From Flavobacterium sp. Root901 (GTDB lineage: Bacteria; Bacteroidota; Bacteroidia; Flavobacteriales; Flavobacteriaceae): 64,000 nt of DNA. Numbering within the stretch: position 1 is the stretch's first letter; each line of letters opens with the position of its first letter. The notes under the pieces are model-generated. The model was not told where the DNA came from. It ran no database searches and saw only the letters and a list, made by a program, of their open reading frames with translations. The DNA is taken from assembly GCF_001429765.1 (NCBI RefSeq), contig NZ_LMJB01000007.1:184780-248779 (forward strand). The letters run 5' to 3'. This document shows positions 22,850 to 31,734 of the stretch, piece by piece. Both the position numbers and the translations under genes were made by a program.

Positions 22850-23665
22850 CTAAGCAGAAATTTTATCCTCATTCTCATCTTCCAAAATATAATTAGAAGG
22901 CGTTTTTCCTAAATGTTTTTTAAACATATAAATAAAGGCACTTGGAGTTTCGTAGCCTAAATTGAGTGCAATTTCCTTTATGGATTGTTTTTCACCCAAA
23001 CGTTTTATGGCTTCGAGTAATTTTAGACGCGTGCGCCAGTCGCTGAAATTCATTCCTAATTCTTTTATAAACAAACGCGATAAAGTTCTCGTACTCATAA
23101 AAGAAAGTTCAGCATAATGGTCAATCGTATTTTTGCTTGCTACGTCGTTCATTAAAAGTTCAACTACTTTCTGCAGCCTTTCGTTGTTTGTGGTTGGAAG
23201 AAAAGTGGCACTTGGCGTAATTAATGCCAATTCATCTAAGAATACATCGATAATTCTTCGTTGAGATGGCGAAATATTTCCTTGGATTCCAAAAGTGATG
23301 ATTTTAAAAACCAACTGTTTTAAAAAAACCGGAATATCAAAAGAAAAACTGTTTGAAGGCAATCCGCCCGTAAAAGACGGATCGATAAAAACGCTGTAAT
23401 AATTAACGTCTTTCTGAAAAGTAACCTGATGTTCTACGCCACTGGGAAGCCACAAACCCTGCAGCGGATTCACAACCCAAATGTTATTTCCTACTACAAC
23501 ATTCATTACGCCGCGTGTCGCATAGATAAGCTGTGCCCGTGGATGTGAGTGCGAAACACAAATTTCATTGGTTACCATTTCGGTGTAACCTATAACAGGA
23601 ATCTTTGGATTGATTACAAATCCATGCTCCTGCGCCATTCGATATGTCCGAATCTGATTATTCAT
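22850..23665 (-). CDS. AraC-family transcriptional regulator (cupin + HTH)
   Basis: Cytoplasmic regulator. Residues about 20-110 form a cupin-type sensor (VSHSHPRAQLIYATRGVMNVVVGNNIWVV), and residues about 165-265 carry the double HTH of the AraC/XylS family (SFMSTRTLSRLFIKELGM, then IKEIALNLGYETPSAFIYMFKKHLG). It is divergent from the MFS efflux gene, 99 bp away, which suggests it controls that gene rather than the pectin locus. A TATATTTG -7-like element on the minus strand (23670-23677) sits only about 5 bp before the annotated ATG, so translation could instead start at Met10 (23638). Confidence 0.88.
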   Translation of the reverse strand: MNNQIRTYRMAQEHGFVINPKIPVIGYTEMVTNEICVSHSHPRAQLIYATRGVMNVVVGNNIWVVNPLQGLWLPSGVEHQVTFQKDVNYYSVFIDPSFTGGLPSNSFSFDIPVFLKQLVFKIITFGIQGNISPSQRRIIDVFLDELALITPSATFLPTTNNERLQKVVELLMNDVASKNTIDHYAELSFMSTRTLSRLFIKELGMNFSDWRTRLKLLEAIKRLGEKQSIKEIALNLGYETPSAFIYMFKKHLGKTPSNYILEDENEDKISA

Positions 23666-23682
23666 TGTCCAAATATAGCAAT

Positions 23683-23710
23683 TTTGACATTACTATTTAT
23701 TGGAATTTTG
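23683..23710 (+). promoter_or_regulatory. Candidate promoter of the MFS gene
   Basis: TTTG at 23683-23686 and GAATTTTG at 23703-23710 (7 of 8 to TAnnTTTG), spaced as in Bacteroidetes sigma-A promoters. The transcription start would fall near 23717, 48 bp before the MFS ATG. Confidence 0.45.
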
Positions 23711-23764
23711 TAAAAAATAATACAGCTGTTATTTTAAAACGAATTTAAAACCTAAAAATAATTC

Positions 23765-24973
23765 ATGGAAACCGTTAAAATACAACCAGAAGTAATTAAA
23801 AAAACCACCTATTCTATCTTATTTATAATCAGCTTTTCGCATTTAATTAATGATTTGTTGCAAGCTGTAGTTCCATCTATTTATCCTTTAATTAAAGAAA
23901 ATTTTGGACTGACTTTCTCTCAAATCGGGATCATTACTTTTACATATCAAATCGTTGCTTCTATTTTACAGCCGTTTATCGGAATGTATACCGACAAAAA
24001 ATCGAAACCGTATTCTCTAATTATCGGAATGTGCTTTACAATGGTCGGATTATTTCTGGTTTCGATCGCATCGAGTTTTATCTATTTATTATTATCAGTA
24101 AGTTTAATCGGAATCGGATCTTCTATTTTTCATCCTGAATCTTCGCGTGTGGCGCACTTGGCTTCTGGCGGAAAGAAAGGTTTAGCTCAGTCGATTTTTC
24201 AATTGGGAGGAAATGCCGGAAGTGCGATTGGCCCTTTATTAGCAGCGTTTATCATTATTCCGCACGGACAATCTTATGTGGCTTGGTTTTGTATCATCGC
24301 TTTGGTTGGAATTTTTGCTTTGTATAAAATTGCTCTTTGGTACACAGCACATTTGTCTGAAAGAATGGCTAATAAATCGGCTCTTAAAATCGAAATGCAT
24401 CATTTATCTAAAAACCGTGTAATCGGTTCGTTGGTTATTTTATTAGTTTTGATTTTCTCTAAATACTTCTACATGAGCAGTATTACCAGTTATTATACAT
24501 TCTTTTTAATTGATAAGTTCCATATTTCGATTCAGCAGTCTCAGGTTTATTTATTCTTATTTTCTGGTGCTGTTGCGGCCGGAACTTTAATCGGCGGACC
24601 AATTGGCGACCGTTACGGAAGAAAATATGTAATCTGGGTTTCTATTCTTGGTGTTGCGCCGTTTACGTTGATGCTGCCTTACGTTTCATTATTCTGGGTT
24701 GGAACTTTATCTGTAATCATCGGGTTGATTCTTTCTTCTGCGTTCTCTGCAATTTTGGTATACGCAACAGAATTAATGCCCGGAAAAGTTGGTTTGGTAG
24801 CCGGACTTTTCTTCGGATTTGCTTTCGGAATGGGCGGATTGGGTTCTGCTGTTTTAGGAAAAATCGCCGATGCAACGAGTATCGAATATGTATTTAAAAT
24901 TTGTGCGTTCCTGCCTTTAATTGGGGTTATTACAGGATTTTTGCCGAATATTGAAGGGCGTAAGAAGGCTTAA
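23765..24973 (+). CDS. MFS efflux transporter, fosmidomycin-resistance (Fsr) type
   Basis: Inner-membrane transporter with about 12 predicted helices. Family cues are the N-terminal SFSHLINDLLQAVVPSIYPL helix, IGMYTDKKSKP in loop 2-3, and the HPESSRVAHLASGGKKGLAQSIFQLGGNAGSAIGPL stretch typical of Fsr-like proteins. The loop 8-9 motif GGPIGDRYGRKY is present. It is predicted to export a small toxic compound; the natural substrate is not readable. Paired divergently with the AraC regulator. Confidence 0.88.
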   Translation: METVKIQPEVIKKTTYSILFIISFSHLINDLLQAVVPSIYPLIKENFGLTFSQIGIITFTYQIVASILQPFIGMYTDKKSKPYSLIIGMCFTMVGLFLVSIASSFIYLLLSVSLIGIGSSIFHPESSRVAHLASGGKKGLAQSIFQLGGNAGSAIGPLLAAFIIIPHGQSYVAWFCIIALVGIFALYKIALWYTAHLSERMANKSALKIEMHHLSKNRVIGSLVILLVLIFSKYFYMSSITSYYTFFLIDKFHISIQQSQVYLFLFSGAVAAGTLIGGPIGDRYGRKYVIWVSILGVAPFTLMLPYVSLFWVGTLSVIIGLILSSAFSAILVYATELMPGKVGLVAGLFFGFAFGMGGLGSAVLGKIADATSIEYVFKICAFLPLIGVITGFLPNIEGRKKA

Positions 24974-25022
24974 TTTTAATCTCGCAAAGTCGCGAAGTCG
25001 CAAAGGTTTGCTTTTTTGAATT

Positions 25023-25154
25023 GAATTGCGTCCAGCTTTAGCTGGATGAGAAAATAATTGCAAAGTTAAAAGGCTTTAGCCGAATTGAAACTAATTTGGC
25101 TAGAGCCTTTTTCTATTCTTACTAGATACCTTCATTTAAAACTGGAGGCAATTC
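25023..25154. repeat. Family C repeat, copy C1 (132 bp)
   Basis: Starts GAATTGCGTCCAGCTTTAGC and ends ACTGGAGGCAATTC. The core is an internal hairpin AAAAGGCTTTAGCC ... GGCTAGAGCCTTTT. Near-identical to C2 at 26896 and in the same orientation, so the two copies bracket the decarboxylase gene. The 478-bp gap 24974-25451 holds only C1 and B3. Confidence 0.9.
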
Positions 25155-25213
25155 ATAAAAAAACTTTGTGGCTTAGTGTCTTCGTGGCAAATTTTGGCGA
25201 TCATTTTTATTTA

Positions 25214-25298
25214 GAACATAGCCCACGATTTCAATCGTGGGAACGCAATCCAAATCCACAACGATACGTTCCCAAGGTTGAAACCTTGGGCTATGTTC
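25214..25298. repeat. Family B palindromic repeat, copy B3
   Basis: GAACATAGCCC at the left pairs with GGGCTATGTTC at the right. Inner hairpins CCCACGATTTCAATCGTGGG and CCCAAGGTTGAAACCTTGGG are each perfect or nearly so. The stems of the left halves differ among B1-B3 while remaining self-complementary. Confidence 0.88.
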
Positions 25299-25451
25299 GA
25301 ATCCTTGATTTTTTTTGGGCTTGATTTTTTTAGTTTTCTTTCCTATCAGCAATTGGGCTCTTCATAACACAAAAATGAGCTCTTATGACTAATTAAATTT
25401 TTGGGATTATTTTCTAAAATAACTTCGTTATTAATTTAACCCAAAAAAATT

Positions 25452-26828
25452 ATGGAAGCAACTACATTCAACAAAGCAAAGCAATTATTGGGAAGCTGGT
25501 TACCCCAAGACCCACAAATTATAGAAAATTGGACACTAAAAATAAAGGAATTTACCAAGAAGAATCCAACACCGCTTATTCCTGAAATTTTAGAATTTCA
25601 AAATCTCGTGTATTCAGACCCTGTTTTGTATGCAAATATACAGGGAATGTTTGCCGAAGCTCATTTTTTAAAACAAAGAACTCCTCTACTTTGGGAACCA
25701 GAACCGGTGACTTTTGAGGATTTTCTTGTTTTACTCAACGGAATTATGCAGACCGCTCCCGAAGCCTACCAAACCGGCGCTCCCGGAAATCAAACGCCTG
25801 CTGGCATGATCGGTTTTCCTATTAATGCGCTTTTAGCCTGGCCAATGGCAACTAATTTTGGATATGATGTTTTTTCTAACGCATTGGTCAATCAGCAGTT
25901 AAAGAAAATATTAAACTACTGGTCTAAATTTTTGGTTTCAGAAGATTCCAGATATGTTTTAATCGAAAATGCCCCTTCAGAAAACGTAATTGCATGGCTG
26001 AGTGAGCTAGCACAATCTGAAATGATGGAAGTTGCCAAAGGAGCTTTAGGTTTAGAACCGAATCCTATTCCTCCTTATGCCACATTTTCTGATGTTTTTC
26101 AGTCTGATCCTTCAGATCCATATTATGGCTTCAAAAGCTGGGACGATTTTTTTACCAGATTATTTTGCTCAAATGTACGTCCTGTTACTGCGCCAAATGA
26201 TGATTCGATTATTGTCAATGCTTGTGAGTCCGCACCATTGCAAGTGGCCAAAAATGTAGCTTTATCTGATCAATTTTGGTTAAAAGGACAGCCTTATTCA
26301 TTACAAAACATGCTGAATTTTGATGAGCTAACGCCTCAATTTGATGGCGGAACAGTGTATCAGGCCTTTTTGAGTGCTTTGAGCTACCACCGCTGGCACA
26401 GCCCTGTAAACGGCAGAATCGTAAAAACGGCTATTGTAAACGGTTCTTATTATTTAGAAAATTTATATCAGGGTTTCTACAATCCAAAAGGACCAGATTC
26501 GAGTGCACCCAACGATTCTCAGGCTTTTTTAACAGCGGTTGCCACCAGAGCACTTATATTTATTGAAGCCGATAATCCGGCGATTGGGCTTATGTGCGTA
26601 ATGCCTGTGGGTATGGCAGAGGTTTCGAGCTGTGAAATAAAAGTAAAAGCCGGCGATATTGTAAAAAAAGGCGACGAACTGGGAATGTTTCATTTTGGAG
26701 GTTCAACACATTGTCTGATTTTTAGACCGGGTGTTAATTTAGACTTCAGTAATTATGAAACGCCAGGTGTGGACGCTCCTAATAATATTCGTGTAAATAC
26801 TCAAATTGCAAAAGTTTCTCAAGGTTAA
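25452..26828 (+). CDS. Pyruvoyl-dependent decarboxylase, PSD family with PsiD-like N-terminal domain
   Basis: Predicted self-processing decarboxylase. The C-terminal half (about 225-458) is the phosphatidylserine-decarboxylase fold: WDDFFTRLF (230-238), YHRWHSPVNG (312-321, catalytic His), and HFGGSTH (414-420), where cleavage between Gly417 and Ser418 would create the pyruvoyl group. The N-terminal about 170 residues (FQNLVYSDPVLYANIQGMF, GFPINALLAWPMATNFGY, NYWSKFLVS) resemble the accessory domain of fungal L-tryptophan decarboxylase PsiD. It has no transmembrane segment or signal peptide, so an amino acid such as tryptophan is a plausible alternative substrate to phospholipid. It stands alone between two family C repeats. 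Confidence 0.85.
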   Translation: MEATTFNKAKQLLGSWLPQDPQIIENWTLKIKEFTKKNPTPLIPEILEFQNLVYSDPVLYANIQGMFAEAHFLKQRTPLLWEPEPVTFEDFLVLLNGIMQTAPEAYQTGAPGNQTPAGMIGFPINALLAWPMATNFGYDVFSNALVNQQLKKILNYWSKFLVSEDSRYVLIENAPSENVIAWLSELAQSEMMEVAKGALGLEPNPIPPYATFSDVFQSDPSDPYYGFKSWDDFFTRLFCSNVRPVTAPNDDSIIVNACESAPLQVAKNVALSDQFWLKGQPYSLQNMLNFDELTPQFDGGTVYQAFLSALSYHRWHSPVNGRIVKTAIVNGSYYLENLYQGFYNPKGPDSSAPNDSQAFLTAVATRALIFIEADNPAIGLMCVMPVGMAEVSSCEIKVKAGDIVKKGDELGMFHFGGSTHCLIFRPGVNLDFSNYETPGVDAPNNIRVNTQIAKVSQG

Positions 26829-26895
26829 AACCTTACGTTAAATTTCAAATAACTGATTCATGAATAATTGCAACAATATTATATCTAATTTAATT

Positions 26896-27025
26896 AATTG
26901 CGTCCAGCTTTAGCTGGATTAAGAAATAATCGCAAAGCTAAAAGGCTTTAGCCGAATTGAAACTAATTTGGCTAAAGCCTTTTCTATTCTTACCTGTATC
27001 CCTCCAGTTAAAACTGGAGGCAATT
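26896..27025. repeat. Family C repeat, copy C2 (130 bp)
   Basis: Same layout as C1, with a better preserved right end (CCTCCAGTTAAAACTGGAGG hairpin) and core hairpin AAAAGGCTTTAGCC ... GGCTAAAGCCTTTT. It ends 21 bp before the start-less HTH remnant. The 483-bp gap 26829-27311 contains C2 and that remnant only. Confidence 0.9.
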
Positions 27026-27045
27026 TATATAAAAACTTTCTTTAA

Positions 27046-27240
27046 TATAGAATAAAAGTTATTTTAGTTGAAAACAATCGAACCAGTAAGGAATTAGCCA
27101 ATCATTTAGCTAAAACGGTATCGACTGTTTCGCGCTGGTGTACAAATGATTATCAGCCTTCAATTGAAAGGCTTTATGAAATTTCTAAATATTTGAAGGT
27201 TGATATTCGGAAATTGTTGGTTTCGACAGGGAACAAATAA
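27046..27240 (+). pseudogene. Truncated XRE/Cro-type HTH protein lacking a start codon
   Basis: Hand translation gives YRIKVILVENNRTSKELANH followed by LAKTVSTVSRWCTNDYQPS and ending VDIRKLLVSTGNK, then TAA. This matches a complete small Cro/C1-type HTH protein of about 65 aa whose usual start (M-N-R-I-K-V) is missing: the codon before Tyr is a TAA stop and there is no in-frame ATG, GTG or TTG before the HTH. The upstream side is repeat C2. Probably a remnant cut at its first codons. Confidence 0.6.
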
Positions 27241-27311
27241 CATTATTTCTATTTATAACAAAAATGCTTTCTAATTAAAGAAAACATTCTCTATAAATTA
27301 TTTATAACTTT

Positions 27312-28766
27312 TTAAATTATTCCTTGATTTTCATTTTCCAAATCATTCTTATTTCTCCTAATTTCATTTTCAGCTATTATTTCGATATTTTCACCTATCA
27401 CTAACTGTGGTTCTTTTTTTAAATATAAAAGATCATTAATTTTTATTTGAAAATTACTATCATTAACTAATATACCATCTTTTATAAGTTCTGAATAACC
27501 TCTAAGTAATTGCATTTTTTTAAGTTCAAGTTCAACTTTTAAATCTTGCACCTCAATTCTTTTACGTTCAACTTCTATTTCATGAAGTTCTGTAACTTGT
27601 TCTTTTGTAAGCAGATTATCAGTCTCTTTAATAGTTTTCTCTTTTTCAGCTTTAATTTTTTGTACCTCTTCTATAGGTCTATCTAGAAATTGACTCTCTG
27701 CAGCTTGCCTTCCTTTTTCCAAAACTTGCTTTACTTCCTCTCTGGCAAGTAAACTTTGAATTTTAACCTTTAATTTAAAAAATTTACTTCCATTTCCCCA
27801 ATCTTCTAAAAATACAGAAACACCATCTATCGATTCTAGCGCTTTTGACATTGACCACATTAAAAACCCAATTTGAGATGGACTAAATGTTTCACCATGA
27901 ACAAAAACCTCTATATCCCATTCAAAAATGTAATTTTCATCAAGTCTAATTCTCTCAATATTTTCATGAATATTATACCTATTAATATTGTATCGATATT
28001 TCTCTATATTATCTTCAATCTCAAACTCTTTTAAATTAATTACTGAAAAAATTTCTTTTTCATAGTTATCATGAATTTGCTTTACTAAAGATAAAACATG
28101 TTCTGTTCGAGAAAAATGTCTTATAGTATTTCCTTTATTCTTACTATAATAAGAATAAGATTCCATTTCCTTCAAAACATGAGTAATTTCTTCAATACGT
28201 TCTTTCATTTGTCCTATATCTAAATTTTCATCTTTAATAAGAGACAATAAATGATCCGAAGTAATTTGTGGTGTTTGTTGTTGAAAACTATAAGTAATAA
28301 CTGGCGTAGTCATTTGTGATATTCCACCTATTTTTTTTTCATATTCAAGTCTATCTTTCCTCGATGGGCTTAGATAAATTACATCCTTCTGAAAATTCAA
28401 AATTGATGATTTTTCAGAATTTGCAATTAAAATCGCTAGAGCTTGAAGATTATAAGAGAATGCAACTATAAAATTAGGCTGACTTATCAAAAGTTCAAAT
28501 ATTGGCAACCATTCTTTTAAACAAGTGATTATATACTCACTAATTTTCTCAAACTCTTTTGTTGAAAAATGCTTTCCACTTGCTAGATCATCGATATTTC
28601 TTTCTAATATAGTTAATGATTTTATAAGAACTTCATAATTGACATCTTCACCTTTTTGTTTTTTAATATTTTCAAGTTTGACACGTTCAATAATATTATA
28701 ATAATCATCAAATATGTTTTCTCTTTCTTTAGAAAGAAGTTCCAAATCAATAGTTTTTTTGCTCAT
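27312..28766 (-). CDS. Orphan cytoplasmic coiled-coil protein, function unknown
   Basis: I do not recognise this 484-aa protein. It has no signal peptide or membrane segment. Residues 1-150 are mostly helical; about 150-240 is a linker with a helical pair; about 270-350 is a compact alpha/beta segment (YIFEWDIEVFVHGETFSPSQ, then MSKALESIDGVSVFLEDWG and FFKLKVKIQSLLAREE). Residues about 350-440 are charged coiled coil rich in Glu and Lys. The DNA looks more AT-rich than the neighbouring sugar genes. It lies beside the repeat-flanked decarboxylase and HTH remnant, so it may be horizontally acquired. No partner gene is adjacent. Confidence 0.7.
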   Translation of the reverse strand: MSKKTIDLELLSKERENIFDDYYNIIERVKLENIKKQKGEDVNYEVLIKSLTILERNIDDLASGKHFSTKEFEKISEYIITCLKEWLPIFELLISQPNFIVAFSYNLQALAILIANSEKSSILNFQKDVIYLSPSRKDRLEYEKKIGGISQMTTPVITYSFQQQTPQITSDHLLSLIKDENLDIGQMKERIEEITHVLKEMESYSYYSKNKGNTIRHFSRTEHVLSLVKQIHDNYEKEIFSVINLKEFEIEDNIEKYRYNINRYNIHENIERIRLDENYIFEWDIEVFVHGETFSPSQIGFLMWSMSKALESIDGVSVFLEDWGNGSKFFKLKVKIQSLLAREEVKQVLEKGRQAAESQFLDRPIEEVQKIKAEKEKTIKETDNLLTKEQVTELHEIEVERKRIEVQDLKVELELKKMQLLRGYSELIKDGILVNDSNFQIKINDLLYLKKEPQLVIGENIEIIAENEIRRNKNDLENENQGII

Positions 28767-28914
28767 AAATAATTATTCTTTTTATATTATTGTTTTAATC
28801 TACATCAATTGTTTTTTTTAATTCATTAGCTTAAAACAAACCTAGTGTTTATTCTTCGCAAATTTATAAGTATTTACACGCGTTTTCACTATTCTTTATT
28901 TTTATACAAATAAA

Positions 28915-28941
28915 AAACGCTTTCGTTTATAGAAAGCGTTT
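28915..28941 (-). terminator. Rho-independent terminator after the symporter gene
   Basis: AAACGCTTTC-GTTTATA-GAAAGCGTTT, with an A-run on the plus strand to the left that becomes the U-tract for minus-strand transcripts. It lies 25 bp past the symporter stop. Confidence 0.8.
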
Positions 28942-28965
28942 GTATAACATAAAAAATGAATCTCT

Positions 28966-30546
28966 TTAATTCCCATTAAAAACCAAATACAAAACCAAAA
29001 TTGTCACTCCCAACAACCCAAACAACAACTTCACTTTCTTACTCGTTTTCGGAATATCAGTTTCATCAGAGAAATTAGTTTCAGGATTTTTATCGGTTAA
29101 TGAAATACCAATCGCTGTAATGGTTAAGATTGCGAAAATGTAAAATGAAATCAATAAAAAGTGAGGCCAAACCGGATATTTATCGGCAGGGAAAATCCAT
29201 AGATACAAAACGCCAACGAAAAGACTAAACGCAGAACCCCATGATAAAGTAAAGTTTACGGCTTTTTTGGTAGTGCGTTTCCAGAAAACACTCAACAGGA
29301 AAACAACAGATAACGAAGGCGCCAGAAATCCTAAAACCGCCTGAAAGATGTTGAATAAATTTTGTCCTTTGATATTGTCAATCGCAACGGCAATCAGAAT
29401 TGCAAATAGACAACCAACTGCTATCGTTAAACGACCAATTCTAATCTGGTCTTTAATCGTCGCCATCGGGTTGATTTTCTTTACATAAATATCATTCGTA
29501 AAAACGGTGCTCAAAGCATTTAGCGAAGAACCAATTGTTCCCACCAAAACTGCAATCATAACGCAGATTACCAAACCGTTCATGCCGCTTGGGAAAAGAT
29601 TGGTAACCATTGTCATATAAGCCAAATCGGAGTTTTCGCCCAATTCAGGATATAAGGCGTAACACAAAATTCCGGGTAAAATAAACAACGGAAGCGCCAT
29701 TACTTTCAGCCATCCGATAAAGTTTACACCCAATTGTCCCTGTTCTAGATTTTTAGCTCCCAAAACACTCTGCACCATCGATTGATCGGTACAGAAAAAA
29801 GCTACTGCGGCCACGGGATATCCTAACAAAATTGCCGGCCACGGGTAATGTGCATCATCAGACAGGCGCACTAAATTCCAAAAATTAGATGGTGTTTTTG
29901 AGGCTAAAGCTTCGATTCCGCCCACTTTTTGCAATCCTAAATACGAAAGGGTTAATGAAACAAAAATCAATAGAATCATTTGAAAAACGTTGACTTTGGC
30001 AATTGCTTTTAATCCGCCGGCAAAAGTGAAAATTCCGGAGAAAATCACTAAAACGGTAACGCTCTGCCACATCGGAATTCCCAAAATCTGACGCACCAAA
30101 ACGCCTCCGCTGAATAATCCTAAAGACAGCCAGCTTACTAAAATTTTTACCAAAGCGTACCAAGCCAGAATATTCTGTGTGCTGTCGCCGTAGCGTTTTC
30201 CCATATATTCGGGCATCGTGCTGACTTTACTCGCAATGTAACGCGGTGCAAAAACCATCGCCAAAAGCAGTAAAAACACAAAAGCGTACCATTCGAAATT
30301 TCCGGCTACAATTCCGGTTGCGTAACCAATACTCGCAAAAGCCAAAAGCGAAGACGGCCCAACATTGGTTCCCCACATATTAAACCCGATGCTGTACCAG
30401 TTTAAGGAATTTCCGGCCAGAAAAAGCGTTTCGTTTTTCTTTCTCTGCTTCATACTTACCACATAACCAATGACCAATAAAGCCACCAGATATACGGCTA
30501 CGATTACAAAATCGAGCGTCGTTAATTTATCGTAGATACTGTTCAT
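28966..30546 (-). CDS. Sodium:solute symporter (SSS/SGLT family)
   Basis: Inner-membrane transporter of 526 aa with about 13-14 hydrophobic helices. Family marks are LAGNSLNWYSIGFNMWGTNVGPSS near residues 43-66, KVSTMPEYMGKRYGDSTQN, and GTIGSSLNALSTVFTNDIY, which carries the sodium-site Ser/Thr helix of the LeuT-fold SSS family. It probably imports a monosaccharide or sugar acid released by the neighbouring pectinases; the substrate is not readable. The ATG overlaps the stop of the preceding oxidoreductase by 4 bp (ATGA), so the two are cotranscribed. Confidence 0.92.
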   Translation of the reverse strand: MNSIYDKLTTLDFVIVAVYLVALLVIGYVVSMKQRKKNETLFLAGNSLNWYSIGFNMWGTNVGPSSLLAFASIGYATGIVAGNFEWYAFVFLLLLAMVFAPRYIASKVSTMPEYMGKRYGDSTQNILAWYALVKILVSWLSLGLFSGGVLVRQILGIPMWQSVTVLVIFSGIFTFAGGLKAIAKVNVFQMILLIFVSLTLSYLGLQKVGGIEALASKTPSNFWNLVRLSDDAHYPWPAILLGYPVAAVAFFCTDQSMVQSVLGAKNLEQGQLGVNFIGWLKVMALPLFILPGILCYALYPELGENSDLAYMTMVTNLFPSGMNGLVICVMIAVLVGTIGSSLNALSTVFTNDIYVKKINPMATIKDQIRIGRLTIAVGCLFAILIAVAIDNIKGQNLFNIFQAVLGFLAPSLSVVFLLSVFWKRTTKKAVNFTLSWGSAFSLFVGVLYLWIFPADKYPVWPHFLLISFYIFAILTITAIGISLTDKNPETNFSDETDIPKTSKKVKLLFGLLGVTILVLYLVFNGN

Positions 30547-31607
30547 AGTCCGTATTCGTTAAGAATATCGGCAATTTTAACCGGCATTCCAGTTTGCAGT
30601 GATTTGTCCATCGCTTGTAATAAAGCTACGGTTCCAATTCCTTCTTCCATGTTTGGATACGCTTCGAAATTCTGTTCGATACTGTCTGCGAAATATTCTA
30701 AATAATTCTGATATTCCCCGCCGTGATGACTTTGTCCTTCAAAACGGAAATAATATTTTAAAGTGCTGTCGCCCCAGGTAATTACTTTTTCTTCGCCCGT
30801 TTTATCGGTAACCGCATAACGCAATTCGTGATAATCGGCCTGACTTGCGCCTTCTGTGGCTCTCAAAATCGTACTCATTCCACTGTCGCGTTGTGCAGGC
30901 TGCGTTGGCGAAGTATAGACACCACTTACACGTGCAATTCTGCCGTCTGTAGCTTTGAAAATAAAGTGCATGGTATCTTCATTTTTCAATCCAGCTGATT
31001 GTCCGTTACTGCTGATCATTCCGTAACCCATCACTTCCTGAATGTTCGGCAAATACCATCTGATGAAATCTACAGGATGACTTAATCCGCCGTACAACCA
31101 TTTGAAAGACTGCAACAAAGACCATTCTTTCTTTAAAAACCATCTGTGATCGGCGTGGTATTGGGCTTCAATCGTAATTAAATCACCTATTAATCCAGCT
31201 TCGTAATCGGCTCTTTGTCTTTTTGCTGGTTCGAAGAAACGTGAACTTTGACCAATGAAAACTTTTTTGCCTGTCGATTTACTTAATTCTAATAATTCCT
31301 TAGCATCCGAAAGATCATCGATAAAAGGTTTTGTGCAAACAACATGTTTCCCGTGCAATAAAGCTTGTTTTACGTGTTGTGCATGCAAATGATCGGGCGT
31401 ATAAATCGCGATAATATCAATAGATGCATCGTTTAATAAATCATCGTAATTGGTGGTATACGAATGAAAATCAAATTCTTTTGCTCTCTGCCTGCAGATT
31501 TCTTCATTTCTGTCGCATACTTTTACAAGTTCTAATTTTGAACTTTCCAAAGCGGCCGACATCGTGCTTCGTCCTTCTCCAAGTCCCAGAATGGCTATTT
31601 TTAACAT
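30543..31607 (-). CDS. Gfo/Idh/MocA-family oxidoreductase
   Basis: Cytoplasmic NAD(P)-dependent sugar oxidoreductase. The N-terminal Rossmann fold (MLKIAILGLGEGRSTMSAAL) has an unusual glycine loop. The family's EKP-type catalytic loop reads CTKPF, with Lys93. The C-terminal alpha/beta substrate domain includes GGLSHPVDFIRWYLP, which supplies the His/Asp pair. Substrate unknown; it is translationally coupled to the symporter, so it probably acts on the imported compound. Confidence 0.9.
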   Translation of the reverse strand: MLKIAILGLGEGRSTMSAALESSKLELVKVCDRNEEICRQRAKEFDFHSYTTNYDDLLNDASIDIIAIYTPDHLHAQHVKQALLHGKHVVCTKPFIDDLSDAKELLELSKSTGKKVFIGQSSRFFEPAKRQRADYEAGLIGDLITIEAQYHADHRWFLKKEWSLLQSFKWLYGGLSHPVDFIRWYLPNIQEVMGYGMISSNGQSAGLKNEDTMHFIFKATDGRIARVSGVYTSPTQPAQRDSGMSTILRATEGASQADYHELRYAVTDKTGEEKVITWGDSTLKYYFRFEGQSHHGGEYQNYLEYFADSIEQNFEAYPNMEEGIGTVALLQAMDKSLQTGMPVKIADILNEYGL

Positions 31608-31734
31608 TGGTTTTGTGGTTATTTTAGATTGTTGATTTTAGTCCCGAAGCCTCGGGATAGATTTGTCTCTCGCAGATTATGCAGATTGAGCAGATTTATA
31701 TTTTTTCTAAAGTCTTGCTTCTTTGTTCTTTTTT

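Noticed and set aside
23683..23710. AraC regulator as controller of the pectin locus
   Set aside because: It is divergent from an efflux gene at close range and separated from the pectin genes by a 438-bp repeat-filled gap; control of the efflux gene is simpler.
25023..27025. Composite transposon with IS ends
   Set aside because: The flanking repeats are about 130 bp and non-coding, with no transposase; at most MITE-like.
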